Positions 45,235-52,767 of a stretch of 64,000 bases of DNA are shown piece after piece. The DNA comes from Sphingomonas colocasiae. Its GTDB lineage: Bacteria > Pseudomonadota > Alphaproteobacteria > Sphingomonadales > Sphingomonadaceae. The stretch is taken from assembly GCF_019880585.1 (NCBI RefSeq), contig NZ_JAINVV010000008.1:248001-312000 (forward strand). The letters are read 5' to 3'. The notes beneath the pieces are model-generated. The model worked only from the letters and a program-made list of their open reading frames with translations. It did not search any database and had not been told where the DNA came from. The first letter of the stretch is position 1. Every line of letters starts with the position of its first letter. Position numbers and translations under genes: made by a program.

Positions 45235-45990
45235 CTAGAGCGCCCGCCCGCCATCGACCTGGACGATGTGCCCGGTCGAGTAGCGGAGGTGTGTGGCGCA
45301 GGCGAGGATCGCGTCGGCGATGTCGTGCGGGGTGGCGATGCGGCCGAGCGGCGTGCTCGCTTCCACCCGCGCGTTGAAATCGGCGCCACGCCCAGGCACG
45401 AACGCGGTATCGACGACGCCCGGCGAAACCGCGAGCACGCGGATTTCGGGCGCCAGCGCGCGCGCCAGCGCCTTGGTCATCACGTCGATACCCGCCTTCG
45501 CCGCGCAATAGGCGATGTTCGATCCCACCGCGGTGAACGCAGCGATCGACGAGATCGAGACGACCAGGCCGTCGCCCGATGCCTTGAGCAGCGGCGCGAA
45601 CGCACGGATCGTGGCGAACTGGGCGCGCCAGTTCACGCGGAAGATATCGTCGATCAGCGCATCGTCGAGCGCGTCGAGATCGGCATGGGCGACGGGTTTT
45701 GTGAAACCGGCGGCGTTGACCAGGATGCTCAGGCTTTCACAATCGATTGCAAGACTGTCCCGCAATTGGGTGAGCGAGCCGTGATCGAGGATGTCCGCGG
45801 TGGCGACGCGATGCCCGGAGCCCGGCAGCCCGGCCAAAGTCGCCTGCATCCGCGCGCGATCCCCCTCACCCTCGCGATCGACGAGGATGATCCGCGCGCC
45901 CATGCCGGCAAGCGCCCCGGCGGTCGCCGCGCCGATCGCGCCGTTGCCGCCGATGATCACCGCCGTCCTGCCCTGAAGTCCCATCGCCAT
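45235..45990 (-). CDS. Short-chain dehydrogenase/reductase (SDR)
   Basis: 251 residues from ATG 45990 (GAGGA 7 bases upstream; the ATG at 45984 is an alternative). The cofactor motif is unusual, IGGNGAIG (13-20), where TGxxxGIG is normal, so Gly replaces the usual Thr. NAAG at 92-95 and catalytic Tyr161/Lys165 (YCAAK) are present. It lies between the intradiol dioxygenase and BKACE genes with 10-11-base gaps. It contains a LacI-type palindrome within codons 81-84 (AIDC). Confidence 0.9.
   Translation of the reverse strand: MAMGLQGRTAVIIGGNGAIGAATAGALAGMGARIILVDREGEGDRARMQATLAGLPGSGHRVATADILDHGSLTQLRDSLAIDCESLSILVNAAGFTKPVAHADLDALDDALIDDIFRVNWRAQFATIRAFAPLLKASGDGLVVSISSIAAFTAVGSNIAYCAAKAGIDVMTKALARALAPEIRVLAVSPGVVDTAFVPGRGADFNARVEASTPLGRIATPHDIADAILACATHLRYSTGHIVQVDGGRAL
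45738..45751. promoter_or_regulatory. LacI-type operator-like palindrome inside the SDR gene
   Basis: CACAATCGATTGCA matches the 47007 site at 13 of 14 bases. It is internal to a coding region, 1269 bases (centre to centre) downstream of the promoter-proximal copy. Auxiliary operators inside a first or second gene are known for lac (O2). Chance occurrence cannot be excluded because it encodes ordinary residues. Confidence 0.45.
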
Positions 45991-46000
45991 CGCGCCGTCC

Positions 46001-46927
46001 TCAATCGATCGGGGGATGCGGAAGCCGCGATTCCCCCGCATGCATGGTGAATGTCCGCATCAGGCTGAAGCGCGCGCCGTCCCCGTCTCCGGACCGTTCA
46101 TAGGTGCCCACCAGATTGTCGTTCACGCCGAACACGACATCGCTGCCCAGATGTTCGTCGTCCTGGACGAAGATCTGCGTGATCAGCGTCCGATATCCGG
46201 ACTTCCAGGCCAGGAAATGGATATGCGCCGGGCGGAACGGATGCCGCCCCTGACGCTCGAGCAGCCGCCCTACCGGCCCATGCGTCGGCACCGGATATCC
46301 GGCGGGCATGACGCTCTCGAACGCGAAGACGCCGTCACCGTCGGTGCGGAACTTGCCGCGCAGGTTCATCTCCGCCTGCTCGGCATCCTGATTCTCGTAC
46401 AGGCCGCAGGGCGACGCCTGCCACACATCGACCTCGACATCGGGGATCGGCCGCCCGTCGATATCGACGAGCCGCCCGGCGACCGACAAGGGCTGCCCCG
46501 GCGTGGCCGAACGGACGATCGACCCGCCATTGGGCGTCACCGGCGAATGCATCCGCCAGAACGGCCCCAGCAACGCCTCGTCGCCCGCCCGCTCCTCCTC
46601 GCCATGGCAGGCGAGCGTGGTCAGGCCGAACACATCGGCAAGCAGGATCGCCTCGTTATGCGTGGCGGTCGTCGCCTGGCCCACCGCGTTGAGAAAAGCG
46701 AGGCCGATATCGAGTTCGTCGCGGGTCAGCCCGGTCTCGCGGATGAAATCGTGGAGATGGACGGTGATCGCCTGGGAAATGCCGCGCAGGCGCGCATCGC
46801 CGGTCCCTGCCAGCGCGCGCAGCACCGCATCGGTCACCACATGCGGCCGCGATACAGGCTGATCCAGTGCAATCCGTTCGGGCAATGCCCCGCCTCCCTT
46901 GGCCCCGGCCGCGCGCTCGGCGGCCAT
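46001..46927 (-). CDS. Intradiol ring-cleavage dioxygenase (catechol / hydroxyquinol 1,2-dioxygenase family)
   Basis: 308 residues from ATG 46927 (a GTG at 46930 is directly before it). The N-terminal helical dimer-linker domain is followed by the beta-sandwich core. The iron ligands are all visible: Tyr177 (CGLYENQ), Tyr211 (PAGYPVPTHGPVG), His235 and His237 (RPAHIHF), matching the Tyr-Tyr-His-His set of catechol 1,2-dioxygenase. The ALLGPFWR segment and linker resemble hydroxyquinol dioxygenases. It adds O2 across an ortho-diol ring to give a muconate or maleylacetate. First gene of a seven-gene minus operon; the LacI-type operator at 47007 lies 80 bases upstream. Confidence 0.93.
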   Translation of the reverse strand: MAAERAAGAKGGGALPERIALDQPVSRPHVVTDAVLRALAGTGDARLRGISQAITVHLHDFIRETGLTRDELDIGLAFLNAVGQATTATHNEAILLADVFGLTTLACHGEEERAGDEALLGPFWRMHSPVTPNGGSIVRSATPGQPLSVAGRLVDIDGRPIPDVEVDVWQASPCGLYENQDAEQAEMNLRGKFRTDGDGVFAFESVMPAGYPVPTHGPVGRLLERQGRHPFRPAHIHFLAWKSGYRTLITQIFVQDDEHLGSDVVFGVNDNLVGTYERSGDGDGARFSLMRTFTMHAGESRLPHPPID

Positions 46928-47006
46928 CACGTAATTTTCTTATCTTCCGAGTGCGCCATTCGACCGAATGACACGGACGCCAGGACGCCTCGGACAAGAA
47001 TGACTT

Positions 47007-47020
47007 TACAATCGATTGCA
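47007..47020. promoter_or_regulatory. LacI-type operator in the divergent promoter region
   Basis: TACAATCGATTGCA, with a perfect CAATCGATTG core and a central CpG as in most LacI/GalR operators. It lies between the intradiol dioxygenase (starts 46927, minus) and the reductase (starts 47167, plus), so one site could control both operons. Near-identical copies occur at 45738 and 50692 and a one-mismatch core at 47169. Confidence 0.68.
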
Positions 47021-47166
47021 GAAGATGCAAACGAAAAATGCAATATGCGCTTTCTCCAGTGCAATCGCGTGGCCGGCCCGATCGGAAACACTGCGATTTC
47101 TGGCTGAAATTCGGGGATGCGCGATCACCGGGCGCGAAACTGGACGGAATGAAGGAGACGAGCTTT

Positions 47167-48168
47167 ATGACAACCGATTGCAGCCAGTCGCGCAGGCTGC
47201 GCCTCTTGAGCAAGGCGGAAAGCGTCGAAGGCCTGTCTCCGGTGATCGAGAACGGCGCGCCCCGGCGCGACAATGACAGCCAGATCGTCGTTGAAGTGGC
47301 CTGCGCCGCCGTCAATCCCAGCGACGTCAAGGCCGCGATCGGCATGATGCCCTATGCCGTCTGGCCCCGCACGCCGGGGCGCGATTTCGCGGGACGGATC
47401 GTCGATGGTCCGCGCGATCTGATCGGCGCGGAAGTCTGGGGATCAAGCGGCGATCTCGGCATCCGCCGCGACGGATCGCATGCCACGCATCTCGTCCTCG
47501 ACGGCGACTGCGTCGCCCGCAAGCCCGAGAATATCTCACTGATCGAGGCGGGCGCCGCCGGCGTGCCCTTCGTCACCGCCTGGGAAGGCCTGAAACGCGC
47601 CGGCCTGCCGGTGCGAGGCGAATCGGTGGTGATCCTGGGCGCCAATGGCAAGGTCGGCCAGGCGGCCATGCAGATGGTAACGATGCTCGGCGCGCGCGCG
47701 ATCGGCGTCACGCGGCGCGACGAGGGCTATATCGGCCACGCCAATGCCGAGGTGGAGATGATCGATTCGAGCGCCGTCGATGTCGGTGCCGCGATCCGCG
47801 ACCTGACCGACGGACAGGGTGCCTCGCTGATCTACAACACCGTCGGCAGTCCCTATATGCAGGCCGCCGCCGACGGGCTCGCACGGCGCGGGCGCCAGAT
47901 CCTGATCGGCACGATCGATCGTGTCGTGCCCTTCGACATCCTGCAATTCTATCGCGGCCAGCATCAGTATCTGGGGATCGACACGCTGGCGCTCGACACG
48001 CGCGCGACGGTGGCCTGCCTGACCGAGCTCGCCCCGCATTTCGAATCGGGCAAGCTCCGCCCCTTCGCGGTGAAGCCGGACGGCATGCACAGCCTGGAGG
48101 AAGCCGCGATCGCCTATGCCAAGGTGATGCGATCGGATCGCGAGCGCGTGGTGATCGTGCCGCGATGA
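47167..48168 (+). CDS. Zinc-independent MDR-family oxidoreductase (quinone reductase-like)
   Basis: 333 residues from ATG 47167, with AAGGAG 9-10 bases upstream; 47149 is a weaker alternative. GroES-like half: VVEVACAAVNPSDVKAAIG, with PGRDFAG where zinc alcohol dehydrogenases have GHE, so no catalytic zinc. The Rossmann motif is GANGKVGQ (158-165). It reduces quinones, enones or enoyl groups with NADPH. It is followed by cupin and binding-protein genes, each with 4-base overlaps. It could reduce an unsaturated ring-cleavage product. Confidence 0.88.
   Translation: MTTDCSQSRRLRLLSKAESVEGLSPVIENGAPRRDNDSQIVVEVACAAVNPSDVKAAIGMMPYAVWPRTPGRDFAGRIVDGPRDLIGAEVWGSSGDLGIRRDGSHATHLVLDGDCVARKPENISLIEAGAAGVPFVTAWEGLKRAGLPVRGESVVILGANGKVGQAAMQMVTMLGARAIGVTRRDEGYIGHANAEVEMIDSSAVDVGAAIRDLTDGQGASLIYNTVGSPYMQAAADGLARRGRQILIGTIDRVVPFDILQFYRGQHQYLGIDTLALDTRATVACLTELAPHFESGKLRPFAVKPDGMHSLEEAAIAYAKVMRSDRERVVIVPR
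47169..47182. promoter_or_regulatory. Possible second LacI-type operator over the reductase start codon
   Basis: GACAACCGATTGCA differs from the 47007 site by two bases (one in the core). Its centre is 162 bases from that site, and it covers codons 1-5 of the reductase. A repressor bound at both could form a small loop over the divergent promoters. Confidence 0.4.
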
Positions 48169-48533
48169 GCGGCGCGATGCATGTTACGCGCTTTGCCGAG
48201 GCGCGCGAATATCAGGCGCCGGGCCATGTCGCGATGCGCTGCCTGCGCATCCAGGGCAAGGATGCGGGGCCTTCGCGCGCCATGTGGTTCGCCATTTCGA
48301 CGATCGAGCCGGGCGGCGGCATATCCGCCAGCACATCGCCGCTGGAAAAAGTCTATGTCGTGCTCGAAGGCAGCGTGGAAATGACCAGCCGGGGGGAAAG
48401 CGTGACGCTCGATCGATGGGATTCCTGCCGGATCGCACCGGGCGCGGATCGCGCCGTCGCCAATCGTTCGGCGCTGCCCGCGACGATCCTGCTCGCGATG
48501 GAGAATGACGGCGCGGCGGAGCAGCCCGCATGA
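48165..48533 (+). CDS. Small cupin-domain protein
   Basis: 122 residues, a single cupin barrel: STIEPGGGISASTSPLEKVYVVLEGSVEM is motif 1 and IAPGADRAVANRS is motif 2. The metal-binding His residues of motif 1 (HxH) are replaced (SASTSP), so it is probably a metal-free sensor, isomerase or storage-type cupin. It overlaps both neighbours by 4 bases. Function in the pathway unknown. Confidence 0.82.
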   Translation: MSGAMHVTRFAEAREYQAPGHVAMRCLRIQGKDAGPSRAMWFAISTIEPGGGISASTSPLEKVYVVLEGSVEMTSRGESVTLDRWDSCRIAPGADRAVANRSALPATILLAMENDGAAEQPA

Positions 48534-49450
48534 CGCGGCTCGACATCGTCATCTTCGCCGGCGCCTCCAACTGGCCGCTGTGGATCGCGCAGCATCATGG
48601 CCTGTTCGCGATGCGGGGGCTCGACGTCCGGCTGTCGATCACGCCCGGATCGGCGCAGATGGCGCGCGACCTGTTCGACGGCACAGCACAGATCGCGCTG
48701 ACCGCGTTCGACAATGTTATCGCCTATGCCGAAGGCCATGGCGCGGTTTCACTGCCTGAAACGCCCGATTTCTTTGCCTTTGCCGGCTTCGACAACGGCC
48801 TGCTCAGTCTGGTCGGCGCGGCGGGCTTCGACGGGATCGAGGCGTTGCGCGGCCAAACCATCGCGGTCGACGCGCTGACCACCGGCTTCGCCTTCGTGCT
48901 GCGCGCGCTACTGGCGGATGCGGGGCTGGGCATGGACGATTATCGCCTGGAAGCGGTGGGTGGCGGCGCGCAACGGCTGGAGGCGCTGATCGCGGGCCGG
49001 CAGGCTGCGACATTGCTCAACAGTCCACTCGATATGATCGCAGCCGAAGCGGGCTGCACGCCGCTTCGCCGCGCACGCGACGTGATCGGCCCCTATCAAG
49101 GGATCGTCGGCGCCGCACGGCGCGGATGGGCGCAGGCCAACCCGTCGATCCTGGCCGCCTTCGTCCACGCCATGCACGATGCGCTGGCCTGGCTCGCCGA
49201 TCCGGCGAACCGCGACGATGCCGTGCGGCTGTTGCGAGAGAAGATGCCCCGGCTCGATGCGCGACTTGCGGACAGGGCCTATGAAATGCTGGTCCACTCG
49301 CCCGATGCGCTGACGCGCTCGCTGGAGATCGACCGCGCGGGCGCCGAAGCGGTGCTCGATCTGCGCAGGCGGCATGGCGGGCAGGCGATCGCGGCGGCCG
49401 ATTCAGGGGTCTTTATCGACCAAACGATCCGCGATTCGGTTTTGACCTAG
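48530..49450 (+). CDS. NMT1/SsuA-like substrate-binding-fold protein without signal peptide
   Basis: 306 residues. The fold resembles ABC substrate-binding proteins of the NMT1/THI5/SsuA type: IVIFAGASNWPLWIAQHHGLFAMRGLDV, then the DLFDGTAQIALTAFDNVIAY segment and IAVDALTTGFAFVLRALL. The protein starts directly at the first strand with no export signal, and no ABC permease or ATPase is nearby. It is therefore probably cytoplasmic, binding or processing a pathway intermediate. Last gene of the plus operon, followed by a terminator. Confidence 0.82.
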   Translation: MTRLDIVIFAGASNWPLWIAQHHGLFAMRGLDVRLSITPGSAQMARDLFDGTAQIALTAFDNVIAYAEGHGAVSLPETPDFFAFAGFDNGLLSLVGAAGFDGIEALRGQTIAVDALTTGFAFVLRALLADAGLGMDDYRLEAVGGGAQRLEALIAGRQAATLLNSPLDMIAAEAGCTPLRRARDVIGPYQGIVGAARRGWAQANPSILAAFVHAMHDALAWLADPANRDDAVRLLREKMPRLDARLADRAYEMLVHSPDALTRSLEIDRAGAEAVLDLRRRHGGQAIAAADSGVFIDQTIRDSVLT

Positions 49451-49460
49451 GGATAACGCC

Positions 49461-49496
49461 CCTTTGTCATTCCCGCGCACGCGGGAATGACAAAGG
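49461..49496. terminator. 17-bp inverted repeat between convergent genes (REP-like terminator)
   Basis: CCTTTGTCATTCCCGCG (49461-49477) is perfectly inverted at 49480-49496 with a 2-base loop. It ends both the binding-protein gene (plus) and lacI (minus). Its TGTCATTCCCGCG core is shared with the larger repeat at 20729-20813. Confidence 0.85.
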
Positions 49497-49521
49497 ATAG
49501 ATCGAACTACCGAATCCGACC

Positions 49522-50598
49522 TCAGCCGGCACCACGCTGCTGGTTGCGCAGCCGCGACTGCGCGCGCGGCGGAGCGGTCGATCCCCGGACGATCAGCGCG
49601 GGCGCGAGCACGACGTTGCGGGTCGAACTTTCGCCGCCGGTGAGTTGCTGCAACAGCAGATCCGCCGCCGCACGGCCGATTTCGCGATGACTGATGCGCA
49701 CGGTGGTGAGCGGCGGCGCGACCATGTCGACCAGGGGCATGTCGTTATGGCCGACGATCGAGAGATCGCCCGGCACCGACAGGCCGCGCTCCGCCGCCAC
49801 GTCATAGGCGCCCAGCGCCAGCAGATCGTTCGCGGCGACGATCGCGGTGATGCCCGGCGCCGCGTCGAGCAGCCGACGCGCCGCCTTCGCCCCTTCCTCT
49901 CGATTATAGGCGGCTGCGGCCTCGCAGGGATAATCGCCGGCGGGCAGACCGTGAACCTCCAGCGCGTCGTAAAAGCCCTTGCGCCGCAGAAACCCGGTCG
50001 AGATCGTTTCCGGCCCCGCGAGATGGCCGATCCGCGCATGGCCGAGCTCGACGAGATGATCGACCGCCAATTGCATGCCCAGCGCGTCGTCCGACACCAC
50101 CGCTGAAATGCGCCGGCGTTCCTCCGCGCGGTTCACGAGCACCGCCGGCAAATGCTGATCCAGGCAGAAATCGACGACGGGATCATCGCGGCTGACGGTC
50201 GCGAGGATGAAACCGTCGATGCGCCGCGCAACGAGCTGGTTCGCGAGTTCCAGATGCCGCGCCGGATTGGTGCCGACATCGGCGACGACGATCGAATAGC
50301 CGTCTGACGCCAGTCGGTCGCTCGCGCCGCTCAGGATCGGCGAGAAGACGGTATTGGCGATATCGGGAACGAGTGCGCCGATCAGGTGCGAGCGCCCGGT
50401 CCGCAGCCCGGCGGCCAGCAGATTGGGCCGATATCCCAGCGCATTGGCGGCGGCGAGCACGCGATCGACCACTTCGGGCACGACCATCGATCGGGTGGCG
50501 GGGTTGAGCGCGCGCGACACCGTCGATGCGTGCACGCCCGCGGCCTCCGCCACCTGCTTCAGGGTAATCGCGCGGACCTGCCCTGTCCTTTTCGCCAT
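49522..50598 (-). CDS. LacI-family transcriptional repressor
   Basis: 358 residues from ATG 50598; the frame is open upstream but the DNA-binding domain begins here: ITLKQVAEAAGVHASTVSRALN (residues 11-32), then hinge helix and GYRPNLLAAGLRTGRS. The periplasmic-binding-type effector domain shows IGALVPDIANTVFSPI, GFILATV, VVSDD, GHLAGP and AANDLLALGAYDVA. It is convergent with the reductase operon and divergent from the RidA-like gene; an excellent LacI palindrome lies 94 bases upstream. It is likely the specific regulator of the surrounding catabolic genes. Confidence 0.94.
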   Translation of the reverse strand: MAKRTGQVRAITLKQVAEAAGVHASTVSRALNPATRSMVVPEVVDRVLAAANALGYRPNLLAAGLRTGRSHLIGALVPDIANTVFSPILSGASDRLASDGYSIVVADVGTNPARHLELANQLVARRIDGFILATVSRDDPVVDFCLDQHLPAVLVNRAEERRRISAVVSDDALGMQLAVDHLVELGHARIGHLAGPETISTGFLRRKGFYDALEVHGLPAGDYPCEAAAAYNREEGAKAARRLLDAAPGITAIVAANDLLALGAYDVAAERGLSVPGDLSIVGHNDMPLVDMVAPPLTTVRISHREIGRAAADLLLQQLTGGESSTRNVVLAPALIVRGSTAPPRAQSRLRNQQRGAG

Positions 50599-50670
50599 CC
50601 CATAACCTCCCGCCGGCTCAGGCGCGTCGCCGCGAGGCCGGTGTTTCCGAATAACAACGAGTTTTGAATA

Positions 50671-50705
50671 TTGACAGACTCCATGCTTCTCTGCAATCGA
50701 TTGCG
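50671..50705 (+). promoter_or_regulatory. Promoter element with overlapping LacI operator
   Basis: A consensus -35-like TTGACA lies at 50671-50676. The operator palindrome TGCAATCGATTGCG (50692-50705; GCAATCGATTGC is perfect) falls where the -10 box would be, 52 bases before the RidA-like start and 94 before lacI. A repressor here would block the plus promoter and could give lacI autoregulation. Confidence 0.6.
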
Positions 50706-50756
50706 AGAACGGACTCCGACGAGTCCCATGGTCGAATTGCGAGTGGAGAACGGGTG

Positions 50757-51152
50757 ATGGAGAAGAGCTATGTACGCGGCACCTGGCAAAAGACGCGGGC
50801 CTTCTCACCGGCGGTGATCACGCGCGGCGGCGCCACGATCTGGCTGGCCGGCCATACTGGGCAGAAGGACGATGCCGGCAACGTGCTGGCGGGCGATTTC
50901 GACGCGCAGGTCCACCAGACCTTCCGCAATCTGGAAGCGACGCTCGCCGAGGCGGGCGGAACGCTGAAGGATATCGTGACGATGACGGTGTTCCTCGTCG
51001 ATGTGCGCCACACGACGCGCATGACCGAATTGCGCACCGAGATTTTCGGCAGCGATTTTCCCGCAAGCGCCGCGATCACCGTCACCGGCTTCGCCGATCC
51101 GGCGATGCTGATCGAGATCCAGGCCGTGGCGGTGATCGACGACGCGGATTGA
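50757..51152 (+). CDS. RidA/YjgF-family protein lacking the canonical arginine
   Basis: 131 residues from ATG 50757 (GTG at 50754 possible). Family features: WLAGHTGQKDDAGN, QVHQTFRNLEATLAEAGGTLKDIVTMTVFLVD and the C-terminal AMLIEIQAVAVI. In RidA the motif PAR-x-x-V supplies the arginine needed for enamine/imine hydrolysis; here it reads PASAAITV, with Ser. It therefore probably does not have standard RidA activity and belongs to another Rid subfamily, some members of which are catabolic deaminases or hydrolases. It begins the RidA-LVIVD-LysR operon. Confidence 0.88.
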   Translation: MEKSYVRGTWQKTRAFSPAVITRGGATIWLAGHTGQKDDAGNVLAGDFDAQVHQTFRNLEATLAEAGGTLKDIVTMTVFLVDVRHTTRMTELRTEIFGSDFPASAAITVTGFADPAMLIEIQAVAVIDDAD

Positions 51153-51180
51153 ACGCGACCGACAGGAAAGGATGACTTCG

Positions 51181-52764
51181 ATGATATCGCGCACGCTCCT
51201 GACGATCGCGTCCTGCCTGGCATCGACGGCCGCGTTCGCCGCAGGCCCGCCCAAGCCCGTCGATCCGGCGACCTATGGCATGGATCCGGTGACGGGCCGC
51301 TTCATCCACCCCGAAGCCGCGCCGTCCACCACCTATGCCGGCCCCAATCCGGTGAAGGGCAGCCTCGATCACCTCGAGCAGAAGGACTATATCAAGAACA
51401 TGAAGGTGCTGGGGCATTGGGACATCATCGTCCGCCCCGGCCATACCTGGCAGCATTTCGTCGACATGAATGGCCGGCGCTACATGTTCCATTATTACCG
51501 GCAATATGTGCGCGTCTACGACGTCACCGACCCGACGAACCTGAAGACCGTGCTCAACAAGGAATATAAGGACGGTTCCTGGTTCGGCGCCGCGTCGATC
51601 GCGTACAACAAGAAGCTCGGCAAATGGATCATGATCCAGACCTTCGAGGTGCCTCGCTCCAAGGGCGGCCTGGACGACAAGAAATACAGCGATCCCAGCG
51701 TCATCAACCATGTGCTCGAAGCGCCCGGCCTGCGCGGCTTCCGCGTCTATGAGTTGAAGAGCCCGACCGAATGGGTGCTGCTGGCCGAACGGAGCATGGA
51801 CGTGCTCAATCCCTCGGCGGTCGTGCAGCAGGGCGGCGGGGGTTACGACGTGCCCAATTATGACGGCGGCAAATACGCCTATATGCTGGGCGCGCCGGAC
51901 AACACCTTCACGCATATGGAGTTTTCCAACCAGCTCTATTCGCCGGCGCAGATGATCTACGACATGGAGGATCCGGCGAACCCCAGGCTGGTCTCGACTT
52001 GGTGGGTGCCGGGCCAGCGGCTGGGCGAGGAAGAGGCCTATCGCAAATGGCCGACGGCGGGCGACCAGACCTCCTGGACCGGCGGGCGCCTGCCGATGGA
52101 AGTGCCCGTCTCCCCCGAAAAGGGCGGCAAATATGCCTATACCGCGATGGGCAGCCTGGGCTTCTATGTCCTCGACATCGCCGATCCCGCACATCCGAAG
52201 ACCGTGAGTTCGTTGCAGCTCGCCAAGGGCGCCGGCGGCGTCGAGGGCGATCATGTCGACGCCTCGCGCGTCACCCGGCGCGGCATCGTGCTGACCGGCG
52301 GCTATCCGATGAACGAGGATTGCTACGAGCCGTGGAAGGACGTGAACATCATCGACGTCAAGGATCCGGCGCACCCCAAGGTGCTGAGCGTGCTGCCGCG
52401 CCCGATGCCGCCCAAGGACGCGCCCTACAAGGATTTCTGCCTGCGTCGCGGCAAGTTCGGCCCGAAACGGGCGTCGCCGTCCTATTCGCCGGGCCAGCCC
52501 GACGCCAACATCGCCATCTATCCCTATTTCAACGCGGGCGTGCAGGTGTTCGATATCTCCGACGCGACGAAGCCGAAGAATGTCGGCTATTACGTCCCGC
52601 CGATGGGCGGCAAGTTCGGCGATCTCAATTCCTACAATTCGCCGGTCGAAAGCATCCATGTCGAATGGGATCGCAAGCTGATCTGGGCGTTCACCACCGC
52701 CGGCATCTACCTGTTGTCGTCCGACGCGCTGGGCAAGCCCATCCTCACGCCGAAGGGGCACTGA
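51181..52764 (+). CDS. Secreted LVIVD-repeat / beta-propeller-like protein of unknown function
   Basis: 527 residues from ATG 51181 (AAGGA 8 bases upstream; ATG 51172 is also possible). Signal peptide ISRTLLTIASCLASTAAFA. Repeated units such as VRVYDVTDPTNLKTV, FYVLDIADPAHPKTVSSLQL, VNIIDVKDPAHPKVLSVL and VQVFDISDATKPKNVGYY are LVIVD repeats that form a propeller. Long tyrosine- and proline-rich inserts separate them. No catalytic motif is recognised. Co-expression with a RidA-like protein and LysR suggests a periplasmic or surface role in the same catabolic system. Confidence 0.8.
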   Translation: MISRTLLTIASCLASTAAFAAGPPKPVDPATYGMDPVTGRFIHPEAAPSTTYAGPNPVKGSLDHLEQKDYIKNMKVLGHWDIIVRPGHTWQHFVDMNGRRYMFHYYRQYVRVYDVTDPTNLKTVLNKEYKDGSWFGAASIAYNKKLGKWIMIQTFEVPRSKGGLDDKKYSDPSVINHVLEAPGLRGFRVYELKSPTEWVLLAERSMDVLNPSAVVQQGGGGYDVPNYDGGKYAYMLGAPDNTFTHMEFSNQLYSPAQMIYDMEDPANPRLVSTWWVPGQRLGEEEAYRKWPTAGDQTSWTGGRLPMEVPVSPEKGGKYAYTAMGSLGFYVLDIADPAHPKTVSSLQLAKGAGGVEGDHVDASRVTRRGIVLTGGYPMNEDCYEPWKDVNIIDVKDPAHPKVLSVLPRPMPPKDAPYKDFCLRRGKFGPKRASPSYSPGQPDANIAIYPYFNAGVQVFDISDATKPKNVGYYVPPMGGKFGDLNSYNSPVESIHVEWDRKLIWAFTTAGIYLLSSDALGKPILTPKGH

Positions 52765-52767
52765 GCG

